From: Candidatus Bacteroides pullicola | GTDB lineage: Bacteria; Bacteroidota; Bacteroidia; Bacteroidales; Bacteroidaceae | Assembly (NCBI GenBank): GCA_019115825.1 | Contig: DXCV01000028.1 | Coordinates: forward strand, 1 to 38,067 | DNA: 38,067 nt | Reading direction: 5' to 3' | Part shown: in pieces, positions 15,319-24,364 of the stretch | Layout of the letters: each line of letters starts with the position of its first letter | Numbering within the stretch: position 1 is the stretch's first letter | Program-made: the position numbers and the translations under genes | Notes under the pieces: model-generated | The model's database searches: none | What the model was told of the DNA's origin: nothing | The model's input: only the letters and a program-made list of their open reading frames with translations

Positions 15319-16113
15319 TCACACCGCTACTGTCCCCGCGATGTGTGGCCACGGGTCATAATCCGTCAACTCAAAGTCTTCGTAGTTGAAACTGAAGATG
15401 TCTTTCACGTCCGGATTGATGCGCATCTTGGGCAAGGGACGCGGCGTGCGGGTCAGTTGCAACTTCACCTGTTCGAGGTGGTTCAGGTAGATGTGCGCAT
15501 CGCCCAGTGTATGGACGAAGTCGCCCGCTTTCAATCCAGTTACCTGGGCCATCATTTGCAGCAGCAAGGCGTAGGACGCGATGTTGAAGGGCACGCCCAA
15601 GAAGCAATCCGCACTGCGCTGGTACATCTGCAGGCTGAGGCGTCCGTCGGCTACGTAGAATTGGAAAAGCAGGTGGCACGGCGGCAGGTTCATCCGCCCG
15701 AGGTCAGCCACATTCCATGCGCTGACGATGATGCGGCGCGAGTCGGGATTGTGTTTGATGGTCTCCACGGCTTCGCTGATTTGGTCGATGAATCCGCCTT
15801 GGTAGTCGGGCCACGACCGCCATTGGTAGCCGTATATGTGTCCCAGGTCGCCGTCGGCGTCTGCCCATTCATTCCATATCCGCACGCCATGTTCTTGCAG
15901 GTAGTGTACGTTGGTGTCGCCGCGGAGAAACCACAGCAGCTCGTAGATAATGGACTTCAAGTGCAGCTTCTTCGTGGTGAGCAACGGGAAGCCGTCGTCC
16001 AGGTTGAAACGCATTTGGTGGCCGAAGATGCTGATAGTGCCGGTGCCGGTGCGGTCTTCCTTGTGTATGCCTTCGGTGAGGATGCGGTTGAGGAGGTCTA
16101 AGTAGGGTTTCAT
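15319..16113 (-). CDS. thyA: Thymidylate synthase
   Basis: ThyA methylates dUMP to dTMP using methylene-tetrahydrofolate. The 264-residue protein, equal in length to E. coli ThyA, shows [29 protein letters not shown], the catalytic Cys in [31 protein letters not shown], and [11 protein letters not shown]. The start at 16113 follows the promoter at a normal distance; the frame extends 18 codons upstream through the promoter. It is first in the thyA-folA unit. No thyX is in the window. Confidence 0.96.
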   Translation of the reverse strand: MKPYLDLLNRILTEGIHKEDRTGTGTISIFGHQMRFNLDDGFPLLTTKKLHLKSIIYELLWFLRGDTNVHYLQEHGVRIWNEWADADGDLGHIYGYQWRSWPDYQGGFIDQISEAVETIKHNPDSRRIIVSAWNVADLGRMNLPPCHLLFQFYVADGRLSLQMYQRSADCFLGVPFNIASYALLLQMMAQVTGLKAGDFVHTLGDAHIYLNHLEQVKLQLTRTPRPLPKMRINPDVKDIFSFNYEDFELTDYDPWPHIAGTVAV

Positions 16114-16136
16114 TGTTTTCTTTTTCGTTTTGCCCG

Positions 16137-16144
16137 CAAAGTTA
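16137..16144 (-). promoter_or_regulatory. -7 promoter element of thyA-folA
   Basis: TAACTTTG on the minus strand, 24 bp before the thyA start, within the 61 bp spacer to the next gene. Confidence 0.55.
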
Positions 16145-16174
16145 CGTTTTTCTTCCCAACGGAGCAAATCGGCG

Positions 16175-17419
16175 TCAGAGCACCGGCGTGAACAGGTGTG
16201 CGAACCACCCGAGGATTTTCTTCCGTAGGGGGCGTTGCATCCACCATTCCTTCGTCAGGCGGGTGCTGTTGAGGCAGTCGTGGCTGAAGAGGGTGTTGAG
16301 TTGGCGCGTGGTGTGCGGGTCGAAGATGAAGGCGTTCGTTTCGTAGTCGTAGCGCAGGCTGCGGCTGTTCAGGTTGGCCGTGCCCACAGTGCAATACGCA
16401 TCGTCCACGGTCATCACTTTGGAGTGGTGGAAGCCGCCGTTGAACAGGTAGATGCGTGCCCCGCGCTTCATCAGTTTGTGGACGAAGTAGAGAGCAGCTT
16501 CGGGCGTGAAGGGCACATCGCTGACGGAGGGTATCATGATTTCCACCCGCACGTTGCGCTTCAACGCATTCTTCAGGGCGCGGCGGATGGATTTGGTGGG
16601 GACGAAGTAGGGATTGATGATGCGGATGACCTGCTTTGCGCTGTCGATGGCTGCGGCATAGGCATGGCTGATGGATCGGGGCGTCTCGCGGGGCACCCGG
16701 TCTACGATGGCCACCTCCTCGGCCATGTTGTCCGGTATGTGGATGTCGGCGAAGTATTCCGGTCCTCCCACGTGTTGCCCGGTCTCCTGGTTCCACATTG
16801 TCAGGAAGATGCCTTGCAGGTAGCGGACGGCATCGCCTTCGATACGGACGTGCATATCGTGCCACTGGCCAATCTTGGGCAGGCCGTTCAGGTAATAATC
16901 GGCCACGTTCATGCCGCCGGTATAACCTATCTGTCCGTCGATGACCACGATTTTGCGATGGTCGCGGTGCAGGACGTGGTTGACGTAGGGAAAGGTAATA
17001 GGATCGAACTTGACGATTTCTATGCCTCGCTTGCGGATGGCTTTGAGGTGCTTGTTGCGCAACGGCTTGTTGTTCGACCAGTTGCCGAAGGCGTCGAACA
17101 TGGCGCGCACTTCCACTCCCTCGGCAGCTTTCTCGGCCAGCAAGTCGAACATGGCGTCTCCGATAGAGTCGTTGCGGAAGTTGAAATATTCTAAGTGGAT
17201 ATGGTGGCGCGCTTGGCGGATGGCGCTGAACAGGTCGGCGAACTTCTCTTGTCCGCTCATCAGCAACTTCACGCGGTTGTTGCCTGTCACGGGGATGCCT
17301 TCTTCACGCAGGTAATTCATCATCTCCGAATCTCCCGACAACGCTTGCGCCCGGATGCCGGCGGCGAGGAAGAGGAAGGGGAGTACGGCTATCAGTGTTC
17401 TTGTTAAAGTGTGCTTCAA
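16175..17419 (-). CDS. Secreted phospholipase D-like / cardiolipin synthase-type protein
   Basis: A 414-residue protein with a signal peptide ([20 protein letters not shown]) instead of the membrane helices of the cls at 2390. Two HKD motifs are present: [21 protein letters not shown] and [24 protein letters not shown]. Members of this group act as cardiolipin synthases or phosphatidyltransferases; export suggests action on the periplasmic side. The only start that includes the signal peptide is TTG at 17419, 12 nt after an in-frame TAA codon and close behind a GAGAG ribosome site. The next ATG would remove the signal peptide. Confidence 0.88.
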   Translation of the reverse strand: MKHTLTRTLIAVLPFLFLAAGIRAQALSGDSEMMNYLREEGIPVTGNNRVKLLMSGQEKFADLFSAIRQARHHIHLEYFNFRNDSIGDAMFDLLAEKAAEGVEVRAMFDAFGNWSNNKPLRNKHLKAIRKRGIEIVKFDPITFPYVNHVLHRDHRKIVVIDGQIGYTGGMNVADYYLNGLPKIGQWHDMHVRIEGDAVRYLQGIFLTMWNQETGQHVGGPEYFADIHIPDNMAEEVAIVDRVPRETPRSISHAYAAAIDSAKQVIRIINPYFVPTKSIRRALKNALKRNVRVEIMIPSVSDVPFTPEAALYFVHKLMKRGARIYLFNGGFHHSKVMTVDDAYCTVGTANLNSRSLRYDYETNAFIFDPHTTRQLNTLFSHDCLNSTRLTKEWWMQRPLRKKILGWFAHLFTPVL

Positions 17420-17452
17420 AACTCTCTGTGCTTAATTGGTTTATTAAGGGCG

Positions 17453-17460
17453 CAAAGATA
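17453..17460 (-). promoter_or_regulatory. -7 promoter element of the secreted PLD-type gene
   Basis: TATCTTTG on the minus strand, 33 bp before the TTG start, consistent with that start. Confidence 0.5.
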
Positions 17461-17509
17461 TAAAAAATACCTTAAACTCTTAAGGCGTTTTTTTAACGGT
17501 TCAAGTCAA

Positions 17510-17839
17510 TTATGCCAAAGAGGCAATTTTCTTGTAGGTCAAGAACAGTAACACCACTCCTGCAACCAGCAGCGATTTCGGGTCGATGTCTGCCGCAAGT
17601 CCGTGCTCGATGGCGGCGGTGAAGGCTTCGTGTAGGGCGTCCCACAGCAATTGCACACCGTCCAGCGCAATGAAAAGCACGGCGGCGAGGGCAAAGCCCA
17701 GTCCACTAATCCATCGCGATAACCGTTCGCGCCGGTCGGGCAAACGTCGCATCACGCGGCGGGTGAAGCCATTGTCTGCTATCTCCCGGCGTGCGGGAGC
17801 CAGGAATTGTTCTATCAGTCGTTCGTCATTTTCCGTCAT
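17510..17839 (-). CDS. DUF5056-like membrane protein in sigma factor operon
   Basis: A 109-residue protein: a soluble N-terminal third (MTENDERLIEQFLAPARREIADNGFTRRVMRRLP), a membrane helix (WISGLGFALAAVLFIALDGVQLLW) and a second helix near the C-terminus (SLLVAGVVLLFLTYK). It resembles the DUF5056 proteins of Bacteroides. Its start lies inside the end of the sigma factor gene, so the two are translationally coupled. A small membrane protein in this position would suit an anti-sigma factor, although the usual ZAS zinc motif is absent. A start two codons earlier (17845) is possible. Confidence 0.75.
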   Translation of the reverse strand: MTENDERLIEQFLAPARREIADNGFTRRVMRRLPDRRERLSRWISGLGFALAAVLFIALDGVQLLWDALHEAFTAAIEHGLAADIDPKSLLVAGVVLLFLTYKKIASLA

Positions 17840-18371
17840 AACCATTCTGTTTTAAGTAGGTTGCCAATTTTTGTTTCGCCCGCGAGAGGTGGCTCTTCAC
17901 GGTTCCTGCGGGACACCCCGTGATGCCGGCAATCTTTTCGATGCTCTGGTCTTCCATATAGAAGAGGGTGATGCAGGTACGTTCAATCTCTTTCAGCGTC
18001 GCAAGGGCGCGGTAGATGTCCATTTCCTGCCCGATGTCCTTCTGCCGGGTGCAGCATTGGGCATCCACGCGGGCGGTGTCGAGGTCGTCTGTTTCCTTTC
18101 GGGTGCGAATATAGTCATAAAATACGTTATATGCAATACGGTAGAGCCACGTGGCGAAGTTGGACAATCCTTGGAAGGAGGCAAGGCCGGTGTAGGCTTT
18201 GATGAAAGTCTCCTGCGCCAGGTCGTCGCTCAGAGGCTCGTCACCGCACGTCTGGTGCAGGAAGAAGCGCCTGACGGGTGACTGGTATTTGCGGACAAGC
18301 TGGTCAAAAGCCCTGGTGTTGTGAAACATCAGAGCTTGTGCGACCAGCGCCATGTCATTGAGCCGGTTCAT
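17826..18371 (-). CDS. ECF-type RNA polymerase sigma factor
   Basis: A 181-residue sigma-70 family protein with region 2 (AFDQLVRKYQSPVRRFFLHQ, DDLAQETFIKAYTGLASF, NFATWLYRIAYNVFYDYIR) and region 4 (LKEIERTCITLFYMEDQSIEKIAGITGCPAGTVKSHLSRAKQKL). It lacks regions 1 and 3, as ECF sigmas do. It is the middle gene of a three-gene operon: overlapping the stop of the DUF6249 gene as ATGA and overlapping the DUF5056-like gene downstream by 14 bp. Both partners are membrane proteins, suggesting response to an envelope signal. Confidence 0.92.
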   Translation of the reverse strand: MNRLNDMALVAQALMFHNTRAFDQLVRKYQSPVRRFFLHQTCGDEPLSDDLAQETFIKAYTGLASFQGLSNFATWLYRIAYNVFYDYIRTRKETDDLDTARVDAQCCTRQKDIGQEMDIYRALATLKEIERTCITLFYMEDQSIEKIAGITGCPAGTVKSHLSRAKQKLATYLKQNGYDGK

Positions 18372-19063
18372 CGTTCTTCTTCGTTGGATGCGGGGAGGTC
18401 CGAGGCGGGCATGTCGTTGGATGCTTTCGGCTCTGTGCGCTGATTCTTGTCGGGGCGCGTATAATAGATGGCCAGTTGCCCGAAGCCGATGAACATGATG
18501 AGCAAACCGACGCAAGCCAGGCCAAATTCATCCGTCAATGCCCAGATGAAGATGAAGAGGCCGATGCCCAAGCCGATGTTCTTGAATCCCTTCGTGCGAT
18601 TGTCCGGCATGGCGATTTCCTTGAATGCCTCCTTCGGCAGGGGTTGTCCGTTGGCCAGGGCTTGCTGCAGGAGCAGGTATTTCCGTTTGCGGTTTTTGTT
18701 GCGGAAGTAGAAGATGAGGATGATGAGCACCACGGGAGTGATGAAGAAGAGGAACATGCCGAACGCCACCATCACGGAGAAAGCTACAGCCTTGTCGCCC
18801 AGGTTCTCCCAGTCGGTGATGTCCCACTGGTAGTCCACGCTGCAGCTTGTGGATGTGCGTTCCGTGGGCTCTTCGTAGGTGGTGATGCTCAGCGTGTCCG
18901 TCTCGGCGCGTCCGTCGCGTACGGTATCCAATACTTCGATGATGCGCGTCGTGTGTCCTAGGCTGTCGCGTTCGGTGACGGTGCGTTGTTGGCTTTGTGC
19001 CGGCAGGCAGAGGGCTGCCGCGGCGATGAGGGAGAGAATCATTGTCTTCATAATTTTGCTCAT
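18368..19063 (-). CDS. DUF6249-like membrane protein
   Basis: A 231-residue protein with a signal peptide (MKTMILSLIAAAALCLPAQSQ), a periplasmic segment rich in Thr/Ser/Glu (about 25-80), a membrane helix (VMVAFGMFLFFITPVVLIILIFYF), a basic cytoplasmic stretch (RNKNRKRKYLLLQ) and two further helices near 165-210, ending in a charged tail. I relate it to DUF6249. It is first in the sigma factor operon and could be the sensor or a target of the sigma factor; neither is shown. Starts at 19063 and 19051 are both possible; the second sits right at the signal peptide. Confidence 0.75.
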   Translation of the reverse strand: MSKIMKTMILSLIAAAALCLPAQSQQRTVTERDSLGHTTRIIEVLDTVRDGRAETDTLSITTYEEPTERTSTSCSVDYQWDITDWENLGDKAVAFSVMVAFGMFLFFITPVVLIILIFYFRNKNRKRKYLLLQQALANGQPLPKEAFKEIAMPDNRTKGFKNIGLGIGLFIFIWALTDEFGLACVGLLIMFIGFGQLAIYYTRPDKNQRTEPKASNDMPASDLPASNEEER

Positions 19064-19188
19064 TTTAGTGGTTTCTTTGTGTGTTAGACGGAAGCTGATG
19101 CCGGTTTGGTTGCAAAGAAACGAAATTTTTTAGGATTTTCCTCTGTTTTCTCCGTGCGCTTGCCGGGAGTAAGTGTTGCTCCTATCCA

Positions 19189-19228
19189 GCAAAGGTACGA
19201 CCTTTGCCTACCAAAGGTGCCACCTTTG
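19189..19228. repeat. Two palindromes at 22-bp spacing
   Basis: GCAAAGGT-ACG-ACCTTTGC (19189-19207) and CAAAGGT-GCC-ACCTTTG (19212-19228). The first contains TACCTTTG on the minus strand (19190-19197), which can serve as the -7 element of the sigma operon 127 bp away. The remaining bases of the 278 bp divergent spacer show no gene. Confidence 0.75.
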
Positions 19229-19307
19229 CTCTTCTTACCCACGGCTTCTACCGGGGCAGGCCCGCCGTTTATCCGGTGATTTGTTGGCACATGTGGAAAT
19301 CTTCTCT

Positions 19308-19315
19308 TATTTTTG
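19308..19315 (+). promoter_or_regulatory. -7 promoter element of the RsmF-like gene
   Basis: TATTTTTG, 27 bp before the start. A TTGG at 19284-19287, 20 bp upstream, may serve as the -33 element. Confidence 0.55.
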
Positions 19316-19341
19316 CACCCGTGAATAATAAGACTGATTGT

Positions 19342-20742
19342 ATGACTATGACTTTACCCACAGATTTCATCGAACAGATACATACGCTTTTGGATGCCCC
19401 GGAGGCTGCTGCCTTCCTGGATGTCTTGCAGGGCGATGCTCCCGTCAGCATCCGCCTGAACCGTCGTAAGGTGCCCGATATGCCGTTGCTTGGCGAGCCG
19501 GTGCCGTGGTGTGTCTCCGGTTGTTATTTGGCGGAAAGACCTTCGTTTACGTTCGACCCCTTGCTTCATGCCGGGGGCTATTATGTGCAAGAGGCGTCTT
19601 CGATGTTCGTGGCGTGGGTGTTGCGGCATTGCGTGGGCGATGCGCCGATGCGGATGCTCGACCTCTGTGCTGCGCCGGGCGGAAAGTCCACCTTGGCTTG
19701 CGACGTCCTGCCCGAGGGCAGTATGCTGGTGGCCAACGAGGTGGTGCACAGCCGGGTGCAGGTGCTGGCGGAGAACTTGACGAAGTGGGGCAGCCCGGAT
19801 GTGGTGGTGACCCACAATGACCCGGCGGATTTCACACCTTTGGGGGCGTTGTTCGATGTCATCCTGGTGGATGCTCCTTGTTCGGGCGAGGGAATGTTTC
19901 GCAAAGACCCTGCTTCCGCGAAAGAATGGAGTTTGAAAAGTTTGGCATTGTGTGCGTGCCGTCAACGGCGCATATTGGCGGACATCCTGCCTTGCCTGAA
20001 GCCGGGTGGGATATTGATTTACAGTACGTGTACGTATAATATAAAGGAAGACGAAGAAAACGTGCGCTGGCTGCGCGACGAGCAGGGGATGGAGATTCAT
20101 CCGGTGCCGGACGTGCCGGACGGGTGGGGGATTACCGGCAACTTATTGCCCGGCGAGGATTTCCCCGTTTATCGTTTCCTGCCTCATCGGACAAAGGGCG
20201 AAGGTTTCTTCCTTGCCCTCTTGCGCAAGCCCGCCGATGCGGAGGAAATGCAAGAACCGGCAGGGCGGAAGGTGCACCGCAAAGGGCGTGGCAAGTCTGA
20301 TGCGTCCGTCTTCCCGAAAGAGGCGGCAGCAAAGGCCAAGTCTTGGCTGGACGATGGAAAGGAGTATGTGTGGGAGGTCAAAGGGGCGTTTCTGACAGCT
20401 CTGCCCGTTGCTGTGTCATCCTTGGCTGAGCGCTTGCGCCCCTCGCTCCGCATCTTGCAGGCAGGCATCCCGGTGGGTGAGGTGAAAGGCCGTGACCTGT
20501 TGCCGCAGCACGCCTTGGCCATGAGCACGGATTTGCATCCGGATGCCTTTCCCCGCGTGGAGGCGGATTATGACCAAGCCATCGCCTACCTGCGGAGGGA
20601 GGCGGTCGGTTTGCCCGCTGACTCGCCCCGGGGTTTCGTATTGCTTACGTGGCGCGGCTTGCCCCTTGGTTTCGTGAAAAACATAGGCAACCGCGCCAAC
20701 AACTTGTATCCGCAGGAATGGAGGATCAGGAAGCAATCGTAG
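19342..20742 (+). CDS. rRNA cytosine-C5 methyltransferase, RsmF/NOL1-NOP2-SUN family
   Basis: A 466-residue SAM-dependent m5C methyltransferase. Motif I is LDLCAAPGGKST, motif IV is DAPCSGEGMFRKD (one catalytic Cys), and motif VI is IYSTCTYN (the second Cys). A C-terminal region after residue 300 includes a PUA-like domain ending NLYPQEWRI, as in E. coli RsmF, which modifies C1407 of 16S rRNA; the exact target here is inferred. The frame is open further upstream through the promoter, so I start at 19342; an ATG two codons later is equally good. Its stop is 5 bp from the stop of the convergent nitroreductase gene. Confidence 0.9.
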   Translation: MTMTLPTDFIEQIHTLLDAPEAAAFLDVLQGDAPVSIRLNRRKVPDMPLLGEPVPWCVSGCYLAERPSFTFDPLLHAGGYYVQEASSMFVAWVLRHCVGDAPMRMLDLCAAPGGKSTLACDVLPEGSMLVANEVVHSRVQVLAENLTKWGSPDVVVTHNDPADFTPLGALFDVILVDAPCSGEGMFRKDPASAKEWSLKSLALCACRQRRILADILPCLKPGGILIYSTCTYNIKEDEENVRWLRDEQGMEIHPVPDVPDGWGITGNLLPGEDFPVYRFLPHRTKGEGFFLALLRKPADAEEMQEPAGRKVHRKGRGKSDASVFPKEAAAKAKSWLDDGKEYVWEVKGAFLTALPVAVSSLAERLRPSLRILQAGIPVGEVKGRDLLPQHALAMSTDLHPDAFPRVEADYDQAIAYLRREAVGLPADSPRGFVLLTWRGLPLGFVKNIGNRANNLYPQEWRIRKQS

Positions 20743-20747
20743 CCCGC

Positions 20748-21482
20748 TCAGAACCCCTGCTTCCGCATGGTTTCGAGCATGAGCCTGGACATGGCTTCGG
20801 CGTCTTCCTTGGTATAGCGCACGTCGGTAAATACCTGTGCCAGAGTCTCTTTGTGGTTCTCTAAAATGAATTGCCGGTTTTCCGGAAGGGATTCCTTGTA
20901 GGCATAAAGGCGATCTATGTCATCTTGTGTATAGTCGTGATACGTTTCCTGGTGCACGATGGCTTCCAACGGCAGGCGATCCACTTGCGCCGGATGCTCG
21001 GCGGGCCATCCCACGGTGATGGTGGCGATAGGGAAGACGAGCTGGGGCAACTCCAAGGCATCAATGATTTGGTCGGGGTTGTACGTCGTGGTGCCCAAGT
21101 AACAGATGCCCAAGCCTTTCTCTTCGGCGGCTACGCAGAAAGTTTGCGCTACGAGGAGGGCATCAATGGCGCCGGTCACGAACCACTCCAAGTTGCCATA
21201 GCCGGGGTGTGCGTCGCGCTGTTCGCACCAACGGGTGAAGCGGTGCAGGTCGATGCAGAAGGTGAGCACCACGGGTGCTTCCTGCACCATGGGTTGGTTG
21301 AAGTGGGCAGGCGCCAGACGGGCTTTCCGCTCTGCGTCACGGGTTACCACCACGCTGTATGTCTGCATATTCCCTACGGTGGAGGCACGGAATGCAGATT
21401 CAAATAAATCATTTAACAAATCATCGGAAATATCCTTGGCTTGGTATTTCCGGATGGTTCTTCTTTGCTTTAAACTTTCCAT
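20748..21482 (-). CDS. Nitroreductase family flavoprotein (NfsA-like)
   Basis: A 244-residue protein beginning ESLKQRRTIRKYQ, where the Arg residues bind the FMN phosphate, and containing FRASTVGNMQTYSVVV, the central NLEWFVTGAIDALLVAQTFCVAAEEKGLGICYLGTT segment and the GWPAEHP loop of NfsA/FRP-type NADPH oxidoreductases. Such enzymes reduce quinones and nitro compounds with FMN. The physiological substrate is unknown. The start is the first ATG after a -7 element and no operon partner is seen. Confidence 0.9.
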   Translation of the reverse strand: MESLKQRRTIRKYQAKDISDDLLNDLFESAFRASTVGNMQTYSVVVTRDAERKARLAPAHFNQPMVQEAPVVLTFCIDLHRFTRWCEQRDAHPGYGNLEWFVTGAIDALLVAQTFCVAAEEKGLGICYLGTTTYNPDQIIDALELPQLVFPIATITVGWPAEHPAQVDRLPLEAIVHQETYHDYTQDDIDRLYAYKESLPENRQFILENHKETLAQVFTDVRYTKEDAEAMSRLMLETMRKQGF

Positions 21483-21498
21483 CTATTTCTTTTTTCGG

Positions 21499-21506
21499 CA
21501 AATATA
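21499..21506 (-). promoter_or_regulatory. -7 promoter element of the nitroreductase gene
   Basis: TATATTTG on the minus strand, 17 bp before the start codon. Confidence 0.5.
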
Positions 21507-21540
21507 GAAAAAGAAACGATACGACGTCTCTTTTTAGGCT

Positions 21541-21737
21541 GAAAAAGTTTTCAACCGTTTCTGATTGTTTCCGCCCGCTATAATATATAGGATGATACAG
21601 GTTTGCTGTTTTGGAAAACTTTTCTCTTCTCTTGAAATTCTAAATGCTTGATAACTATATGTATATGTTTCTGAACTGGAAAACTTTCCAAAAGAGTCGG
21701 AAAAACATCCGGTTTTTCTTTGCCATATTGGAAAACA
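21541..21737 (+). promoter_or_regulatory. Recurrent GGAAAAC boxes upstream of the ribonucleotide reductase gene
   Basis: GGAAAA-type boxes begin at 21613, 21678, 21699 and 21730, with an inverted copy at 21541-21553. Most read GGAAAACTTT or GGAAAACATT. The last lies between the -33 and -7 elements, the others upstream, as expected for operator sites. They are not NrdR boxes by sequence. No B12-box or cobalamin riboswitch fold was seen in the 329 bp spacer 21483-21811, and no gene. Confidence 0.45.
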
Positions 21738-21749
21738 TTCATAGCTTTG
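21719..21749 (+). promoter_or_regulatory. Promoter of the ribonucleotide reductase gene
   Basis: TTTG (21719-21722), 19 bp, TAGCTTTG (21742-21749): a full consensus match. The leader to the start at 21812 is about 55 bases. Confidence 0.68.
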
Positions 21750-21811
21750 CAGACACATTCGTGTACTACAAACGAACCTTCTACAGAAAAAACTTTATTC
21801 GCTAACTCACA

Positions 21812-24364
21812 ATGGAACAAAACAGCGTGGAAAAGAAAACGTATTCCTATGATGAAGCCTTTGAAGAATCTTTACGATACTTCCAAGGCGATGAGCTTGC
21901 CGCAAGGGTTTGGGTCAACAAATATGCGGTCAAAGATTCTTTCGGGAACATCTACGAGAAGTCCCCGGAGGATATGCACTGGCGCATTGCCAACGAGGTG
22001 GCGCGCATCGAAGCCAATTATCCGAATCCTTTATCGGCTGAAGAACTGTTCGGTTTGCTGGATCACTTCCGCTACATTGTGCCGCAAGGCAGCCCGATGA
22101 CTGGTATCGGCAACAACTATCAGGTGGCTTCCCTTTCCAATTGCTTCGTGATAGGCATTGACGGGCAAGCGGATTCTTATGGCGCCATCTTCAAAGTGGA
22201 CGAGGAGCAAGTGCAGCTGATGAAGCGCCGCGGAGGCGTGGGACATGACTTGTCACACATCCGTCCGAAAGGTTCGCCCGTGAAGAACTCTGCCTTGACT
22301 TCTACAGGCTTGGTGCCTTTCATGGAGCGTTATTCTAATTCTACCCGTGAGGTGGCGCAAGACGGACGTCGCGGCGCGCTGATGCTGAGCGTATCCATCA
22401 AGCACCCCGATGCCGAAGCTTTCATTGATGCCAAGATGACGGAGGGAAAAGTGACGGGCGCCAATGTGTCGGTCAAGCTGGACGACGCCTTCATGCAAGC
22501 CGCCATAGAGGACAAGCCTTACGTGCAGCAATATCCCATCGATGCCGAGAATCCGTTGGTGCAGAAGGAAATCAGCGCATCGGCGTTGTGGAAGAAGATT
22601 ATCCACAATGCGTGGAAGTCGGCCGAGCCGGGCGTGCTCTTCTGGGACACCATCCTGCGTGAGTCCGTGCCCGATTGCTATGCCGACTTGGGCTTCCGCA
22701 CGGTGTCTACCAATCCTTGCGGCGAAATCCCCCTCTGCCCGTATGATTCATGCCGCCTGTTGGCCATTAATCTCTACTCATACGTGGTGAACCCGTTCAA
22801 GCCGGATGCCTATTTTGATTTCGAACTCTTCAAGAAGCATGTGTCCTTGGCACAGCGCATCATGGACGACATCATCGACCTGGAACTGGAGAAAATCGAG
22901 CGCATCCAGGAGAAGATAGATTCTGACCCGGAAAACGACGAAGTGAAGCGCACCGAGCGCACCCTTTGGCAGAAAATTTACAAGAAGAGCGGTCAAGGAC
23001 GGCGCACCGGCGTGGGTATCACCGCCGAGGGTGATATGCTGGCTGCCATGGGTTTGCGCTATGGCACGGAAGAGGCCACGGCGTTCTCCGAACAGGTGCA
23101 TCGCACTATAGCCCTCGAAGCCTATCGTTCGTCGGTACAAATGGCCAAGGAACGCGGTGCTTTTGAAATCTATGATGCGGAGCGCGAGAAGAACAATCCC
23201 TTCATCAACCGTTTGCGCGAGGCAGACCCTGCCCTCTATGAGGAGATGAAGCAATACGGCCGGCGCAACATCGCTTGCCTCACTATTGCTCCCACCGGTA
23301 CCACCAGTTTGATGACGCAGACTACTTCGGGCATCGAACCCGTCTTTCTGCCCGTCTACAAGCGTCGCCGCAAGGTGAACCCCAACGACACGAACGTGCA
23401 CATTGATTTCGTGGACGAGACGGGCGATGCCTTTGAGGAATATATTGTTTTCCACCCCAAATTTGTAACTTGGATGGAGGCGCAAGGCTTGAATCCCGCC
23501 AAGAAATACACTCAGGAGGAGATTGACGCCTTGGTGGAACAATCTCCATATTATAAAGCAACCTCTAACGATGTGGATTGGCTGATGAAGGTGAAGATGC
23601 AGGGACGCATCCAGAAGTGGGTGGACCACTCCATCAGCGTCACCATCAACCTGCCGCAAGACGTGAACGAGGATTTGGTGAACCGTCTTTATGTCGAGGC
23701 TTGGCGTTCGGGATGCAAGGGTTGCACCGTTTATCGTGAAGGCTCACGTTCAGGTGTGCTTCTTTCTACGAAGAGCGACAAGAAGGAGGAACTGCCCCCG
23801 TGTAAGCCGCCCACGATTGTGGAAACCCGTCCGAAGGTGTTGGAAGCCGATGTGGTGCGTTTCCAGAACAACAAGGAGAAGTGGGTGGCTTTCGTCGGTT
23901 TGCTGAATGGACATCCTTACGAAATCTTCACTGGTGTGCTGGATGACGAGGAAGGCATAGTCCTGCCTAAGAGCGTCACCACGGGCCATATCATCAAGAA
24001 CTACGATGAGGACGGGCGCAAGCACTACGACTTCCAGTTCGAGAACAAGCGCGGCTACAAAGTGACGATAGAGGGCCTGTCCGAGAAGTTCAACAAGGAG
24101 TATTGGAATTATGCCAAACTCATTTCCGGCGTGCTGCGCTATCGTATGCCCATCGAGCAGGTCATCAAGCTGGTTAGTTCGCTCCAGTTGGACAACGAGA
24201 GCATCAACACGTGGAAGAACGGTGTAGAGCGTGCCCTTAAGAAATATGTGTCCGATGGCACCGAACTGAAAGGTCAGAAGTGCCCGAATTGCGGCAATGA
24301 GACCTTGGTTTACCAAGAGGGATGTTTGATTTGCAAAACTTGTGGTGCATCCCGATGCGGATAA
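21812..24364 (+). CDS. nrdJ: Adenosylcobalamin-dependent ribonucleotide reductase (class II)
   Basis: This 850-residue enzyme reduces ribonucleotides to deoxyribonucleotides with coenzyme B12 as radical source, so it works with or without oxygen. Visible signatures are SLSNCFVIG (first redox Cys), NPCGEIPLCPYDSC (radical Cys and Glu), APTGTTSLMTQTTSGIEPVF and the SGCKGCTVYREGSR segment. The C-terminal part has the TSCPD-like domain and ends in CPNCG...CLICKTCGASRCG, a Cys-rich zinc or redox tail. The upstream region carries repeated GGAAAAC boxes. folB overlaps its end by 10 bp, so nucleotide and folate synthesis genes are translationally coupled. Confidence 0.95.
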   Translation: MEQNSVEKKTYSYDEAFEESLRYFQGDELAARVWVNKYAVKDSFGNIYEKSPEDMHWRIANEVARIEANYPNPLSAEELFGLLDHFRYIVPQGSPMTGIGNNYQVASLSNCFVIGIDGQADSYGAIFKVDEEQVQLMKRRGGVGHDLSHIRPKGSPVKNSALTSTGLVPFMERYSNSTREVAQDGRRGALMLSVSIKHPDAEAFIDAKMTEGKVTGANVSVKLDDAFMQAAIEDKPYVQQYPIDAENPLVQKEISASALWKKIIHNAWKSAEPGVLFWDTILRESVPDCYADLGFRTVSTNPCGEIPLCPYDSCRLLAINLYSYVVNPFKPDAYFDFELFKKHVSLAQRIMDDIIDLELEKIERIQEKIDSDPENDEVKRTERTLWQKIYKKSGQGRRTGVGITAEGDMLAAMGLRYGTEEATAFSEQVHRTIALEAYRSSVQMAKERGAFEIYDAEREKNNPFINRLREADPALYEEMKQYGRRNIACLTIAPTGTTSLMTQTTSGIEPVFLPVYKRRRKVNPNDTNVHIDFVDETGDAFEEYIVFHPKFVTWMEAQGLNPAKKYTQEEIDALVEQSPYYKATSNDVDWLMKVKMQGRIQKWVDHSISVTINLPQDVNEDLVNRLYVEAWRSGCKGCTVYREGSRSGVLLSTKSDKKEELPPCKPPTIVETRPKVLEADVVRFQNNKEKWVAFVGLLNGHPYEIFTGVLDDEEGIVLPKSVTTGHIIKNYDEDGRKHYDFQFENKRGYKVTIEGLSEKFNKEYWNYAKLISGVLRYRMPIEQVIKLVSSLQLDNESINTWKNGVERALKKYVSDGTELKGQKCPNCGNETLVYQEGCLICKTCGASRCG

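Noticed and set aside
21483..21811. Cobalamin riboswitch before the B12-dependent reductase
   Set aside because: No B12-box or suitable fold was recognised; repeated GGAAAAC boxes are present instead.
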